Below the pieces are notes generated by a model that worked only from the letters and a program-made list of their open reading frames with translations, ran no database searches and had not been told where the DNA came from. Positions 34,530 through 44,405 of a stretch of 64,000 bases of DNA are shown here, in pieces. Each line of letters opens with the position of its first letter. The first letter of the stretch is position 1. The DNA is from Polynucleobacter sp. MWH-HuK1 (lineage in GTDB: Bacteria; Pseudomonadota; Gammaproteobacteria; Burkholderiales; Burkholderiaceae): the NCBI RefSeq assembly GCF_018881815.1, contig NZ_JACVPP010000001.1, positions 679,352 to 743,351 on the forward strand, in the 5' to 3' direction. The position numbers were made by a program, and so were the translations under genes.

Positions 34530-34558
34530 ATTGTTTGCCCTTTTTGGAGGGGTGTCAA
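34530..34558 (-). promoter_or_regulatory. Putative sigma-70 promoter of cspA
   Basis: Minus strand TTGACA (34553-34558), 17-base spacer and AACAAT (34530-34535). The predicted start is near 34523, giving a leader of about 100 bases. Confidence 0.55.
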
Positions 34559-34691
34559 GGAGTTATATGCCCCTACCCCCTAGTAAATACCCCTTTTTTT
34601 ATCGAAAAATGCCCCAATATGGGTTTAGGAGGGGTTTTTGCGTGTTTTTCGCAACAAGACCCTATGAAGTTAAAGTTTCAATATCTGTGTT

Positions 34692-34697
34692 TAGAAT
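34692..34697 (+). promoter_or_regulatory. Putative -10 box of clpS
   Basis: TAGAAT ends seven bases before ATG 34705, with a weak TTAAAG 16 bases upstream. This supports 34705 over the ATG at 34696, which overlaps the box. Confidence 0.35.
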
Positions 34698-34704
34698 GTT
34701 TCTC

Positions 34705-35052
34705 ATGAGTCGCGCACCAAAAAATCCCACTACTGGTAACCCCGGTAATCCATATATTGAAGACACCATTCTTCTCGAAAAGCAGGTCGAGCAAGTTAAG
34801 GCCCCTTCGATGTATAAAGTTTTACTATTGAATGACGATTACACGCCTATGGAATTTGTGGTGATGGTGATTCAGGAGTATTTTAATAAAGATCACGAAA
34901 CAGCTACACGCATCATGTTGCAAGTGCATTTGGTAGGTAAGGGTGTTTGCGGGATTTTTACTCGCGATGTTGCTGCCACAAAAGTGCATCAAGTTATAGA
35001 ACTCTCCCGTGAAGCGGGTCATCCACTACAGTGCACTATGGAGGAAGCATGA
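34705..35052 (+). CDS. clpS: ATP-dependent Clp protease adaptor ClpS
   Basis: Binds N-degron substrates and hands them to ClpAP. The 115-residue form starting [12 protein letters not shown] has the family length. The core [24 protein letters not shown] (near 36) includes the N-degron-contacting N-D-D-Y-T-P-M-E-F residues, and [20 protein letters not shown] follows near 74. The stop overlaps the clpA start by four bases (ATGA), so ClpS and ClpA are translationally coupled. Confidence 0.96.
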   Translation: MSRAPKNPTTGNPGNPYIEDTILLEKQVEQVKAPSMYKVLLLNDDYTPMEFVVMVIQEYFNKDHETATRIMLQVHLVGKGVCGIFTRDVAATKVHQVIELSREAGHPLQCTMEEA

Positions 35053-37355
35053 TTGCCCAAGAATTAGAAGTAAGTTTGCACATGGCGTTTGTTGACGCAA
35101 GGGCATCACGACATGAGTTCATTACGGTCGAGCATTTACTTGCGGCCTTGCTTGATAACGCCACTGCTGTCGAGGTTTTAAAAGCCTGCGCAGTCAATAT
35201 TGCTGAGCTACGCTCGCAGCTCAAAAACTTTATTAATGACAACACGCCCGTAGTGCCTGGCAACGACGAAGTCGATACACAACCGACATTAGGTTTTCAG
35301 CGTGTTATTCAGCGCGCCATTATGCATGTGCAATCTACATCGCATGGTAAGAAAGAAGTTACTGGCGCAAACGTTTTGGTTGCTATCTTTGGTGAAAAAG
35401 ATTCGCATGCTGTTTATTTTTTGCAACAGCAAGGCGTTACACGATTGGATGTAGTGAATTTCATTAGCCATGGAGTGCGCAAAGATCAAGCTGAGCATGT
35501 AAAGCCAGCCGAACCTGCTCAAGAAGCGGAAGAGTCAAACTCTTCCGGCAAAGAGAGCCCTCTTGAACAGTACACTCAAAACCTCAATGCCATGGCCCGC
35601 CAAGGCAAGATTGATCCATTGGTTGGGCGCGAGAGCGAAGTAGAGCGTGTTATTCAGGTCTTGTGTCGCCGCCGTAAGAACAACCCATTGTTAGTTGGTG
35701 AGGCCGGCGTAGGTAAAACAGCGATTGCTGAGGGCTTGGCGTGGAGAATTGTTAAAGGCGATGTTCCTGATATTTTGGCCAATGCTACGGTTTACTCATT
35801 GGATATGGGCGCGCTCTTAGCGGGCACTAAATATCGCGGTGATTTTGAACAGCGCTTAAAGAGTGTTCTTAAGTCTCTCAAAGACCATGCCCATGGCGTT
35901 TTATTCATCGATGAGATTCATACATTGATTGGTGCTGGTGCAGCATCAGGTGGAACATTGGATGCAAGCAATTTATTAAAGCCTGCACTATCCAATGGTC
36001 AGCTTAAATGTATCGGTGCGACCACCTTTACAGAGTACCGCGGAATTTTTGAAAAAGATGCCGCCCTATCGCGTCGCTTCCAAAAAGTAGATGTAGTGGA
36101 GCCAACCGTAGATCAAACAGTGCAAATTCTGCGTGGATTGAAGTCCCGTTTTGAAGAGCATCACAGTGTCAAATATGCGGCTGGTGCTTTAGTTGCTGCC
36201 GCAGAACTTTCTGCTCGCTACATTAATGACCGTCACTTGCCGGATAAGGCGATTGATGTCATCGATGAGGCTGGTGCTGCACAACGCATCCTACCCAAGT
36301 CCAAGCAGAAGAAAACTATTGGTCGCCCAGAGATTGAGGAGATCGTTGCAAAGATTGCGCGTATACCGCCACAGTCCGTTACCGTGGATGATCGCAGCAA
36401 GCTGCAGACTTTGGATCGCGACATCAAGAGCGTTGTATTTGGTCAAGATCCTGCAGTGGAATCCTTGGCTAGCGCAATTAAGATGACGCGCGCCGGTCTT
36501 GGCAAGATTGATCGTCCGATTGGCTCTTTCTTGTTCTCCGGCCCAACTGGCGTTGGTAAGACTGAGGTGGCTAAACAACTCGCTTATATCCTGGGCATTG
36601 AGTTGTTGCGTTTTGATATGTCTGAGTACATGGAGCGCCATGCGGTTAGTCGTTTAATTGGCGCGCCTCCAGGTTATGTTGGTTTTGATCAGGGCGGCTT
36701 ACTTACTGAGGCTGTCAATAAGAAGCCACATTGCGTACTCTTGCTTGATGAGATTGAGAAAGCGCATCCAGACATCTTCAATATCCTCTTGCAGGTCATG
36801 GATCATGGAACCCTCACGGATAACAATGGTCGCAAAACTGACTTCCGTAACGTGATTATCATCATGACTACCAATGCTGGTGCTGAGGCGATGCAGAAAT
36901 CCACCATCGGCTTTACCAATGCCCGTGAGTCTGGTGATGAGATGGCCGATATTAAGAAGTTCTTTACACCAGAGTTCCGCAATCGCTTGGATGCCATTGT
37001 CTCCTTCAAGGCGCTCGATGAGTCCATTATCATGCGCGTAGTTGATAAGTTCTTGATGCAGCTTGAAGAGCAATTGCATGAGAAGAAGGTGGATGCTACT
37101 TTCAGCGCTGCCTTGCGTGCGCACTTGGCTAAGCATGGCTTTGATCCTTTAATGGGTGCTCGCCCAATGCAGCGAATCATTCAAGATACCGTGCGCAAAG
37201 CGCTGGCTGACGAGCTTTTATTTGGTAAGCTAGCTCAAGGCGGTCATGTGGATGTTGACATTGATGCGGATGGTAAAGTTCTTTTGAACTTTGATGCACC
37301 AGTATTGCCAGGAAAGCGCACTAAGGCTGATGTGGCGCCAGCCGAAGAGATTTAA
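35049..37355 (+). CDS. clpA: ATP-dependent Clp protease ATP-binding subunit ClpA
   Basis: AAA+ unfoldase partner of ClpP. The 768 residues (start ATG 35049, [17 protein letters not shown]) comprise the Clp N-domain, then two AAA+ modules: D1 with [17 protein letters not shown] near 216 and [12 protein letters not shown] near 283, and D2 with [18 protein letters not shown] near 497 and [20 protein letters not shown] near 564. [16 protein letters not shown] sensor residues ([14 protein letters not shown]) lie near 638. No M-domain, which separates it from ClpB. Coupled to clpS; clpP is not in the window. Confidence 0.98.
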   Translation: MIAQELEVSLHMAFVDARASRHEFITVEHLLAALLDNATAVEVLKACAVNIAELRSQLKNFINDNTPVVPGNDEVDTQPTLGFQRVIQRAIMHVQSTSHGKKEVTGANVLVAIFGEKDSHAVYFLQQQGVTRLDVVNFISHGVRKDQAEHVKPAEPAQEAEESNSSGKESPLEQYTQNLNAMARQGKIDPLVGRESEVERVIQVLCRRRKNNPLLVGEAGVGKTAIAEGLAWRIVKGDVPDILANATVYSLDMGALLAGTKYRGDFEQRLKSVLKSLKDHAHGVLFIDEIHTLIGAGAASGGTLDASNLLKPALSNGQLKCIGATTFTEYRGIFEKDAALSRRFQKVDVVEPTVDQTVQILRGLKSRFEEHHSVKYAAGALVAAAELSARYINDRHLPDKAIDVIDEAGAAQRILPKSKQKKTIGRPEIEEIVAKIARIPPQSVTVDDRSKLQTLDRDIKSVVFGQDPAVESLASAIKMTRAGLGKIDRPIGSFLFSGPTGVGKTEVAKQLAYILGIELLRFDMSEYMERHAVSRLIGAPPGYVGFDQGGLLTEAVNKKPHCVLLLDEIEKAHPDIFNILLQVMDHGTLTDNNGRKTDFRNVIIIMTTNAGAEAMQKSTIGFTNARESGDEMADIKKFFTPEFRNRLDAIVSFKALDESIIMRVVDKFLMQLEEQLHEKKVDATFSAALRAHLAKHGFDPLMGARPMQRIIQDTVRKALADELLFGKLAQGGHVDVDIDADGKVLLNFDAPVLPGKRTKADVAPAEEI

Positions 37356-37397
37356 TCAACCCATTTATTTAAATAAATACAAACCAAAAAGGAAAAT

Positions 37398-37631
37398 ATG
37401 TCACATCACGATAAGTTGCTCGAAGCTTTTGAAACCTATAAAGCTGAAAATGAAAAGTTTCAAGTCAAAGGCATTAAAGCTTCTGCTGCTCGCGCTCGCA
37501 AAGCATTGCAAGAGATTGCTGGTTCATGCAAAGAGCGCCGTAAAGAGATTACTGCTGAAAAAGAGTCTCGTGAAGGTGCTGGTGCTGGCATGTCACAAGA
37601 CGCTGCTCGCAAAGCGCATATCCGTAAGTAA
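37398..37631 (+). CDS. Small basic hypothetical protein
   Basis: A 77-residue protein I do not recognise. It is rich in Lys, Arg, Ala and Glu (for example KASAARARKALQEIAG near 29 and CKERRKEITAEKESRE near 45), predicted mostly helical, with one cysteine, no signal peptide and no membrane segment. AAAAAGGAAAAT gives a good ribosome site and a strong terminator follows, so it is very likely expressed. It sits 42 bases after clpA behind an AT-rich palindrome. The basic Ala-rich helix recalls histone-H1-like or nucleoid-associated small proteins, but that is a composition argument only. Confidence 0.75.
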   Translation: MSHHDKLLEAFETYKAENEKFQVKGIKASAARARKALQEIAGSCKERRKEITAEKESREGAGAGMSQDAARKAHIRK

Positions 37632-37649
37632 GAAATTTTTGCTTAAAAG

Positions 37650-37675
37650 AAAAGCCACCTACGGGTGGCTTTTTT
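37650..37675 (+). terminator. Terminator after the small basic protein gene
   Basis: AAAGCCACC / GGTGGCTTT stem around a TACG loop (37660-37663), followed by Ts. Confidence 0.92.
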
Positions 37676-37708
37676 GTTTCAACAATACGGACGTTAAATG
37701 AGTGTGAC

Positions 37709-38158
37709 TTAAGCTCTGCCGGTGCTACCAAAACCACCGGCGCCACGACTGCTTTCGGTGAACTCTTCCACTACTTTGAGCTCCACTTGTTGTACCGGCA
37801 TCACCACCAATTGAGCTAAGCGCTCCATAGGCTCAAGTTTGAATGGTATTGATCCACGATTCCAGGTGCTCACCATCAGTTGACCCTGGTAGTCGGAATC
37901 GATTAGGCCCACAAGGTTGCCCAGCACAATGCCATGTTTATGACCTAAGCCTGAGCGCGGGAGAATGAAGGCTGCATAGCCTGGATCTTCCACATATATT
38001 GCCAAGCCAGTTGGCACAAGAACAGTTTGACCGGGGGTAATTTCGATTGCTTCATCAATGCAAGCACGCAGATCGAGTCCAGCGCTACCAGGGGTGCCAT
38101 AGGTTGGCAATTGGTCGCGCATACGTTCATCGAGAATTTTGACTTGGAGTGATTGCAT
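37709..38158 (-). CDS. dut: dUTP diphosphatase
   Basis: Hydrolyses dUTP to dUMP, keeping uracil out of DNA and supplying thymidylate synthesis. The 149-residue trimeric-type enzyme shows all conserved motifs: [14 protein letters not shown] near 21, [29 protein letters not shown] near 70-98, MERLAQLVV near 110, and the C-terminal arm [15 protein letters not shown] six bases before the ATG. It follows coaBC by 49 bases on the same strand; dut and coaBC are neighbours in many proteobacteria. Confidence 0.98.
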   Translation of the reverse strand: MQSLQVKILDERMRDQLPTYGTPGSAGLDLRACIDEAIEITPGQTVLVPTGLAIYVEDPGYAAFILPRSGLGHKHGIVLGNLVGLIDSDYQGQLMVSTWNRGSIPFKLEPMERLAQLVVMPVQQVELKVVEEFTESSRGAGGFGSTGRA

Positions 38159-38207
38159 GGAATTTCCTAAAACGGGGGAATGTCAGTAAAAAAAGTAGGG
38201 GTGCCGC

Positions 38208-39419
38208 TTAAATTTTCTTGGCAACCAATTGAATGAGTTGGCGTGCTAAATGCAGTTTTTCTGCCTTAGCAATTTTCTTGCTGCCGCTAGCATCAATAAC
38301 AACTAATTGATTGAGGTCACTGCCAAAGGTATCTGGACCGATGTTGCCGACAATCATCGGAATGCCTTTGCGCTTGCGCTTTTCGTCAGCATGCTTTTCT
38401 AAGTCATTTGATTCGGCGGCAAAACCAATGCAATAAGGATAAGGTTTGCCACTTTTGGTTTTCACAGACTTGGCAATATCTAGCAAGATATCTGGGTTAG
38501 TAACAAACTCAAGGCTTGGTGCTTGATTGCCTTGGCGCTTTATTTTCTCTTTAGCTGGTTTTGCGATACCCCAGTCAGCAACAGCGGCAACTGCGAAAAA
38601 AATATCGCTATCGGCTGCGCTTAGCGTGGCTGCATGCATTTCTTTAGCGCTAACCACGTTTGTGCGGGTGATTTGACCTGTTGCTAGTAGCGGTGTATCA
38701 AGATCGCACGGGCCTGCAATGAGGTGGACTTGAGCGCCGGCTTCGACAGCGGCTCTTGCAATTGCAAAACCCATCTTGCCTGAACTATGGTTGGTAATGC
38801 CCCGCACTGGATCGATTGCTTCAAAAGTAGGGCCAGCAGTAATCAATACCTTTTTACCGGCTAAACATTTTTTTTGGAAGAAGGCAATCAGCTGCTCGGT
38901 AATTTCAGCAGGTTCAAGCATGCGACCCATGCCAACTTCGCCACATGCCTGGAAGCCGCTCGCAGGACCCAAGAGAGTAACTTCATCAGATGCCAGTCTT
39001 TGCGCGCTTCTCTGGGTAGCCGCGTGCTCCCACATTTGCTTATTCATTGCTGGAGTTAGCAGCAGTGGGCAATCTCTTGCTAGGCAAAGCGTAGTCAATA
39101 AGTCGTCAGCTAAGCCCAATGAGAGTTTGGCCATTAGATCTGCACTTGCGGGCGCAATCAAAATGGCGTCTGCTGAGCGAGATAGCTCAATATGAGCCAT
39201 GTTATTTGGAATAGTGCTATCCCATTGGCTCAGGTAAACCGGCTGGCCAGTGAGAGCCTGCATAGTCACTGGCGTTACAAATTGCTGTGCAGCTTCAGTC
39301 ATGACTACTTGCACGGAGGCGCCTTCTTGCATCAACTGGCGTGCAAGTTCCGGGGTCTTATATGCTGCAATGCCGCCAGAGATGCCGAGAACGATCTTCT
39401 TATTTAAAAGTGATTGCAT
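38208..39419 (-). CDS. coaBC: Bifunctional phosphopantothenoylcysteine decarboxylase / synthetase
   Basis: Two steps of CoA synthesis in one 403-residue protein. The N-terminal flavin-binding CoaC half has LGISGGIAAYKTPELARQL near 12, MTEAAQQFVTP near 41 and LTPAMNKQMWEH near 121; the C-terminal CoaB half has ITAGPTFEAIDPVRGITNHSSGKMG near 194 and the dimer loop KIKRQGNQAPSLEF near 290. It starts nine bases after the lspA stop, within the ribF-ileS-lspA-coaBC-dut string. Confidence 0.98.
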   Translation of the reverse strand: MQSLLNKKIVLGISGGIAAYKTPELARQLMQEGASVQVVMTEAAQQFVTPVTMQALTGQPVYLSQWDSTIPNNMAHIELSRSADAILIAPASADLMAKLSLGLADDLLTTLCLARDCPLLLTPAMNKQMWEHAATQRSAQRLASDEVTLLGPASGFQACGEVGMGRMLEPAEITEQLIAFFQKKCLAGKKVLITAGPTFEAIDPVRGITNHSSGKMGFAIARAAVEAGAQVHLIAGPCDLDTPLLATGQITRTNVVSAKEMHAATLSAADSDIFFAVAAVADWGIAKPAKEKIKRQGNQAPSLEFVTNPDILLDIAKSVKTKSGKPYPYCIGFAAESNDLEKHADEKRKRKGIPMIVGNIGPDTFGSDLNQLVVIDASGSKKIAKAEKLHLARQLIQLVAKKI

Positions 39420-39428
39420 GGTGCCAGC

Positions 39429-39920
39429 TTAAAGGGATTGAGTAGATTTGCCAAATGACTTACGTAATTCACCCCAAATGATGAGGGCGGCACCAACACA
39501 GATGGCGCTATCAGCAATATTAAATGCCGGCCAATGCCAATTAGCGTAATACAGGTCGATAAAGTCGACCACAGCGCCGTACATCACTCGATCCAGGACA
39601 TTGCCTAGTGCACCACCCAAGATGAGACTTAGGGCTATGCAGTGCAGTTTGTCGCTTTGGCTTTTATACAGTAGCCAAATAATATAAATCGATGCCCCGA
39701 GGCCAAGGATAGTAAAAAACCAGCGTTGCCAACCAGAACCCTCTGCTAAAAATGAAAATGCCGCACCTGGGTTAAAGAGGAGGAACCAGTTCATAAAGGG
39801 TAATACCGGTACAGGCACACCCATTTGCAAATTACTCAACGCTGACCACTTGCTGAGTTGGTCTAGCAAGAGCACGATGATCGCAATTGCGAGATAACGA
39901 AGCAGGGTGAGGCTTTTCAT
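39429..39920 (-). CDS. lspA: Lipoprotein signal peptidase
   Basis: Inner-membrane aspartyl peptidase that cleaves prolipoprotein signal peptides. The 163 residues start at ATG 39920 (MKSLTLLRYLAIAIIVLLLDQLSK), since a longer frame would run into ileS. Four membrane segments are apparent. The catalytic aspartates lie in GGALGNVLDRVMYGAVVDF near 110 and AFNIADSAICVGA near 133. It begins 11 bases after ileS; the ileS-lspA pair is widely conserved. Confidence 0.97.
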   Translation of the reverse strand: MKSLTLLRYLAIAIIVLLLDQLSKWSALSNLQMGVPVPVLPFMNWFLLFNPGAAFSFLAEGSGWQRWFFTILGLGASIYIIWLLYKSQSDKLHCIALSLILGGALGNVLDRVMYGAVVDFIDLYYANWHWPAFNIADSAICVGAALIIWGELRKSFGKSTQSL

Positions 39921-39931
39921 ATGGATGGTTC

Positions 39932-42793
39932 TTACGCAAATAAGCGGTGATCGCCATCGCCAAATAAGTTGCTGATACAACGACCACATAATTCTGGGTG
40001 ATCAACATTGCTCCCAACATCTTTGGTGTGGTGCCAGCAGCGACCACACTTTTTATATTGGCTGCCACGTACCAATACTTCTAGGCCTGCATTACTCAAC
40101 TCAATATTGGCACTAGAAGTGATTGTGACAAAGCGTAAGTCATCTTCAAGTGAATGCAAAATCGCAAAGTCGACATTACCAACTTTGATTGTCAGTTCGG
40201 CTTGCAGGGATGATCCTACATTACCGGCTTCGCGCTCGACTTCAATTGCCTTGGTAACTTCAGAACGAATTTCGCGAATGCGACTCCATTTAGCGAGTAA
40301 CTCATCGGCGTGAGTAATTTCTGGGAATTGGCCAAACTCTTCCATAAAGATGGACTCAGTAGGCTTGCTTCCTGAGCCATGAGGGAAGTCTTTCCAGGCT
40401 TCTTCTGCAGTGAAGGAGAGGAATGGAGATAACCATTTCAAGAGATTTCGAGTGATGTGGAATAGAGCGTTCTGTGCTGCACGGCGATCAGGGGAGTCTG
40501 GTGCGCTGGTGTAGAGGCGATCCTTCAGAATGTCTAGATAGAAGCCGCCTAAATCTTCTGAGCAGAACGTCAACATGCGTGCAACTGCTGGCTGGAATTC
40601 ATAAGCTTTGTAGTGTGTTTCCACATCATTCTGCAATGCATTGGCAAGCACAACAGCATAGCGATCAATTTCAAGCCATTGGTCTGCAGGCATGGCGTGC
40701 TTGCTAGGATCAAAATCTGACAGGTTGGCCAATAAGAATCGCAAGGTGTTACGAATACGGCGATAACTTTCGGTCACACGCTTGAGAATCTCATCTGAGA
40801 TCGTCATTTCGCCTGAGTAGTCGGTAGAAGCCACCCAGAGGCGAATAATTTCAGCGCCAAGCTTATCCGCTACTTGTTGAGGTGCAATCACGTTGCCCAC
40901 TGACTTACTCATCTTGCGACCTTGACCATCCACAGTGAAGCCGTGAGTCAGGAGTGCTTTGTATGGCGGCTTGCCATCAAGCATGGCACCTGTTAGCAAG
41001 GAGGAGTGAAACCAGCCGCGATGTTGGTCAGAGCCCTCTAGGTATAAGTCAGCTAAGCGACCATTTGGAGTTTCTGCAGTTGCAGTTAATAGCTCATCAC
41101 GGTGTGAGCCACGAATAACATGCCAATGCGTTGTACCAGAATCAAACCAGACATCTAAGGTGTCGCGGTTTTTTTCATATTGCGCCGCTTCTTCACCCAG
41201 TAGTTCAGCAACCTCTAATTTTTGCCAAGCTTCAATACCTTCTTTTTCTACACGCTTAGCAATTTCTTCAAGTAACTCAATAGTACGTGGGTGTGGTTCG
41301 CCACTTTCTTTATGAACAAAGAAAGCCATAGGCACACCCCATTGGCGCTGACGTGACAAAGTCCAGTCAGGACGGTTAGCAATCATGCTGTTTAAGCGTT
41401 GCTTACCCCAGGCAGGGAAGAACTCAGTATTCTCAATGCCGGCTAATGCAGTCTCGCGCAAGCTAGCTTTGCCATCGGATGGTTTCTTATCCATGCTTGC
41501 AAACCATTGTGAGGTAGCGCGGTAAATGATGGGTGACTTATGGCGCCAGCAATGCATGTATGAGTGTGTATACGTTTTATCGCGTAAAAGACTGCCTGCT
41601 TCACGCATCGCCTCAACAATTTTGGGGTTTGCTTTCCAGATGTATTCATTAGCGAAGAGTGGCAACCAGGATGCGTACACACCATTACCCATAACTGGAT
41701 TGAGAATATCTTTATCGGCAAGTTTGTTGGCTTTGCAGGATTTAAAGTCTTCCTCGCCATAAGCAGGGGCCGAGTGAACAATTCCTGTGCCTGTATCGAG
41801 CGTGACATATTCAGCTGGGTAGATTGGTGAGAGGCGTTTATAGCCTTGGTGCAATGGTGCCAATGGATGCCAGAAAGAAATATTCGCTAACTGCGCACCT
41901 CGACAAGTGCCAATCACTTTGCCTGCAAGACCATAGTCTTGCAGGCAAGTTTCAACGCGATCCTTTGCGAGGATTAATAATTTATCGCCAACATCAACCA
42001 GCGCATAAGTAAGCTCTGGGTGAACGTTCATCGCTTGGTTAGCAGGAATAGTCCATGGCGTTGTTGTCCAGATCACAATTTGACCTGGCTTATTAGGCAA
42101 CTCAGCAAGTCCAAATACTTTTGCAAGCTGTGGACGCTGCGCGTCATCGAATGCGAAACCGACGTCAACAGTTGGATCAGTTTTATCTTGGTATTCCACT
42201 TCAGCTTCTGCAAGTGCAGAGCCGCAATCAAAACACCAGTTCACCGGCTTTAAGCCGCGGAAGACATAGCCTTTTTCCCAGATCTTGCCTAGAGCGCGGA
42301 TTTCATCAGCCTCATTGCGATAGTTCATGGTGAGGTAAGGATTGTTCCAGTCACCAAGTACACCCAAGCGCTCAAAATCTTTTTTCTGTTTCTCAACCTG
42401 GACATGCGCGTAGGCGCGTGCCTTGGATTGAACCTCGGCAGTTGGTAGATTTTTACCAAATTCTTTTTCAATCTGAATTTCAATTGGCATGCCATGGCAA
42501 TCCCAGCCTGGTACATATGCAGAATCAAAACCCATGAGCCAGCGGGACTTCACAATCATGTCTTTCAAAATTTTGTTGACTGCATGCCCAATATGAATAT
42601 CGCCATTTGCATAAGGAGGGCCATCATGCAAGATGAACTTCGGTTGATTTGCATGTGCTGCACGAATCTTTTCGTAGAGCTTATTCTTTTGCCAGCTAGC
42701 AACCCACTGGGGTTCGCGCTTAGCAAGATCTCCTCGCATCGGAAAGGAGGTATCTAGCAAATTAACGGGATAAGAGTTTTCTTTTTCAGACAT
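39932..42793 (-). CDS. ileS: Isoleucyl-tRNA synthetase
   Basis: Charges tRNA-Ile. The 953-residue class I enzyme has the HIGH-type motif [20 protein letters not shown] near 60, an editing domain ([19 protein letters not shown] near 246), KMSKS-type [12 protein letters not shown] near 620, and a C-terminal zinc finger CGRCWHHT...CGRC near 915-935, marking it as the bacterial IleS1 type. I chose ATG 42793 ([20 protein letters not shown]), giving an eight-base overlap with ribF; an upstream frame extends into ribF and is not family-like. Confidence 0.99.
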   Translation of the reverse strand: MSEKENSYPVNLLDTSFPMRGDLAKREPQWVASWQKNKLYEKIRAAHANQPKFILHDGPPYANGDIHIGHAVNKILKDMIVKSRWLMGFDSAYVPGWDCHGMPIEIQIEKEFGKNLPTAEVQSKARAYAHVQVEKQKKDFERLGVLGDWNNPYLTMNYRNEADEIRALGKIWEKGYVFRGLKPVNWCFDCGSALAEAEVEYQDKTDPTVDVGFAFDDAQRPQLAKVFGLAELPNKPGQIVIWTTTPWTIPANQAMNVHPELTYALVDVGDKLLILAKDRVETCLQDYGLAGKVIGTCRGAQLANISFWHPLAPLHQGYKRLSPIYPAEYVTLDTGTGIVHSAPAYGEEDFKSCKANKLADKDILNPVMGNGVYASWLPLFANEYIWKANPKIVEAMREAGSLLRDKTYTHSYMHCWRHKSPIIYRATSQWFASMDKKPSDGKASLRETALAGIENTEFFPAWGKQRLNSMIANRPDWTLSRQRQWGVPMAFFVHKESGEPHPRTIELLEEIAKRVEKEGIEAWQKLEVAELLGEEAAQYEKNRDTLDVWFDSGTTHWHVIRGSHRDELLTATAETPNGRLADLYLEGSDQHRGWFHSSLLTGAMLDGKPPYKALLTHGFTVDGQGRKMSKSVGNVIAPQQVADKLGAEIIRLWVASTDYSGEMTISDEILKRVTESYRRIRNTLRFLLANLSDFDPSKHAMPADQWLEIDRYAVVLANALQNDVETHYKAYEFQPAVARMLTFCSEDLGGFYLDILKDRLYTSAPDSPDRRAAQNALFHITRNLLKWLSPFLSFTAEEAWKDFPHGSGSKPTESIFMEEFGQFPEITHADELLAKWSRIREIRSEVTKAIEVEREAGNVGSSLQAELTIKVGNVDFAILHSLEDDLRFVTITSSANIELSNAGLEVLVRGSQYKKCGRCWHHTKDVGSNVDHPELCGRCISNLFGDGDHRLFA

Positions 42794-43736
42794 AAGTTTT
42801 TTTCTGGAAATAATTTCTGGCATGCGCTGCATCAGATGCAATCGCTTTTGTAAGGGTTTCGAGGTCTGGGTACTTCGCCTCATCACGGATTTTTTCTAAG
42901 AGTTCTACGGTGATAATTTTTCCGTATACATCCGCGTTGTAATCAAAGATATGAGTCTCTAGTAGCACTCTGCCTTCATCTTCCACTGTAGGCCTGACGC
43001 CCAGGCTAGCCACCGCTGGCAGAGGTTTATCGCTTAGCCCTAAAACTTGTGCAGTGAAGATTCCAGTGGTTGCTGGTTTGCGATGATGCAAGTGATTAGC
43101 AACCGCCAAATTCAAAGTCGGAAAGCCTAGCTGACGACCAAGCTGTTGACCATGAATGACGTGCCCAGAAATTCCATAAGGACGACCTAAAAATTTTTCA
43201 GCTAACTGCATATCACCACTTGCAAGTGCTGTGCGCAGCGCAGAGCTTGAAATGCGTTCACCACCTTCTTGAATCGTTTGAATGCTTGACACCTCAAAAC
43301 CATATTTTTCGCTTGCAGCTTTAAGGCTGGCAAAGTTACCTGCGCGTTTAGCGCCGTAGCAAAAATCATCGCCAATCAAAATCCATTTAGCATTTAATTG
43401 CTTGACGATAATTTCAGAAACAAATTCTTCTGGGGTGAGTTTTGCAAAGGCGGCATTGAAATGCTCTACAACAACACGGTCAATTCCGAGATCAGAAAGC
43501 GCCGCCAATTTGTCACGCAAATTCAGAATGCGGGGTGGCGCTTGTTCTGGGGAGAAGAATTCTTTTGGATGTGGCTCAAAGGTCATAACGCAACTGACCA
43601 AGCCTCGATTTTTGGCGCCATCGACAAGTTCCTTGAGCAGGGCGCGATGACCCCTGTGCACGCCATCGAAATTACCGATGGTTAGGGCACAAGCTTGTCC
43701 TGCAGAAAACTGGGTGGGGCCACGGAATACGTTCAC
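42786..43736 (-). CDS. ribF: Bifunctional riboflavin kinase / FAD synthetase
   Basis: Makes FMN and FAD. The 316 residues show the FAD-synthetase half ([21 protein letters not shown] near 17-37, [16 protein letters not shown] near 116) and the kinase half ([25 protein letters not shown] near 188-212, [31 protein letters not shown] near 236). The start is GTG at 43736. It heads the minus-strand string ribF-ileS-lspA-coaBC-dut and is divergent from purN across 39 bases. Confidence 0.97.
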   Translation of the reverse strand: MNVFRGPTQFSAGQACALTIGNFDGVHRGHRALLKELVDGAKNRGLVSCVMTFEPHPKEFFSPEQAPPRILNLRDKLAALSDLGIDRVVVEHFNAAFAKLTPEEFVSEIIVKQLNAKWILIGDDFCYGAKRAGNFASLKAASEKYGFEVSSIQTIQEGGERISSSALRTALASGDMQLAEKFLGRPYGISGHVIHGQQLGRQLGFPTLNLAVANHLHHRKPATTGIFTAQVLGLSDKPLPAVASLGVRPTVEDEGRVLLETHIFDYNADVYGKIITVELLEKIRDEAKYPDLETLTKAIASDAAHARNYFQKKTYV

Positions 43737-43763
43737 AAAATCGCTTTCAGGGTAGCCATCAAT

Positions 43764-43769
43764 TATATT
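43764..43769 (+). promoter_or_regulatory. Putative -10 box of purN
   Basis: TATATT ends six bases before the purN ATG at 43776, within the 39-base gap to divergent ribF. The -35 would be TCGCTT at 43741-43746, a poor match. No Shine-Dalgarno site. Confidence 0.4.
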
Positions 43770-43775
43770 GTGGGC

Positions 43776-44405
43776 ATGCCTTCTATCGTCACCTTAATCT
43801 CAGGCCGCGGATCTAATTTCGAGGCCATCTTCAAAACAGCCCAAAAAGAGCAATGGCCAGTCACATTTGCCGGGGTGATAGCGAATCACTCGGCGGCTAA
43901 GGGCCTTGATTTTGCTAGCTCGCAGGGTATTCCGGCTTTTGCAATTGAGCATAAAGAGCATCCAACGCGCGAGTCCTTTGATGCCGCCTTAATTCAGCAG
44001 ATAGACGCTTTAGGGGCTGATTTAGTGGTTCTTGCTGGATTTATGAGAATTTTGACCCCTGGATTCATTCGTCATTTCGAGGGTCGCTTAATTAATATCC
44101 ACCCAGCCCTACTACCCGCCTTCCCAGGCTTGCATACTCATGAACGGGCTTTGGAGGCCGGGGTCAAAGAGCATGGCGCTACGGTGCACTTTGTGAATGA
44201 AGGCGTAGACGAGGGGCCAATTATTTGTCAGGCCTCAGTTCCGGTGCTAGAAGGGGATGATGCAGATACCTTGGCAGCCCGTGTTTTGACGGCTGAGCAT
44301 CAAATTTATCCGCGGGCCGTAAAATGGTTCCTCGATGGACGATTGCGAATAGAAGGTAATCAAGTGAAGTTACAACCCCCGGAGTCGCAATTTTTTAAAT
44401 TATGA
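43776..44405 (+). CDS. purN: Phosphoribosylglycinamide formyltransferase
   Basis: Formylates GAR with 10-formyl-THF in purine synthesis. The 209-residue protein starts at ATG 43776 (MPSIVTLISGRGSNFEAIF, phosphate loop), with VLAGFMRILTPGFIRHFEGRLINIHPALLPAFPGLHTH (about 88-125, including the catalytic N-x-H-P-x-L-L-P) and HGATVHFVNEGVDEGPII near 136. A longer frame exists upstream but would overlap ribF. Its stop overlaps the next gene's ATG by four bases. Confidence 0.98.
   Translation: MPSIVTLISGRGSNFEAIFKTAQKEQWPVTFAGVIANHSAAKGLDFASSQGIPAFAIEHKEHPTRESFDAALIQQIDALGADLVVLAGFMRILTPGFIRHFEGRLINIHPALLPAFPGLHTHERALEAGVKEHGATVHFVNEGVDEGPIICQASVPVLEGDDADTLAARVLTAEHQIYPRAVKWFLDGRLRIEGNQVKLQPPESQFFKL

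Larger units (their letters stand above)
34420..34704. other. Intergenic region between divergent cspA and clpS
   Basis: This 285-base stretch is the longest gap in the window. It holds the cspA leader and promoter, the clpS promoter, and a cluster of C-runs (34522-34527, 34570-34580, 34588-34594, 34611-34615) with the repeat CCTACCCCCT at 34519-34528 and 34572-34581. A plus-strand open frame runs from 34531 into clpS, but its first 58 codons resemble no ClpS and I do not take them as coding. Confidence 0.6.

Noticed and set aside
34600..34626. Sigma-32-like CCCCAATAT before clpS
   Set aside because: The -10 half fits, but no CTTGAA-like -35 lies 11-16 bases upstream.
34531..34704. In-frame upstream extension of clpS (58 codons)
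   Set aside because: The extra residues do not resemble ClpS, the region is a C-rich non-coding stretch with the cspA promoter on the other strand, and a -10 box lies right before ATG 34705.
42794..42886. Longer N-terminus for ileS
   Set aside because: The extra 31 residues lie inside ribF in another frame and do not match Ile[12 protein letters not shown] is a family-like start.
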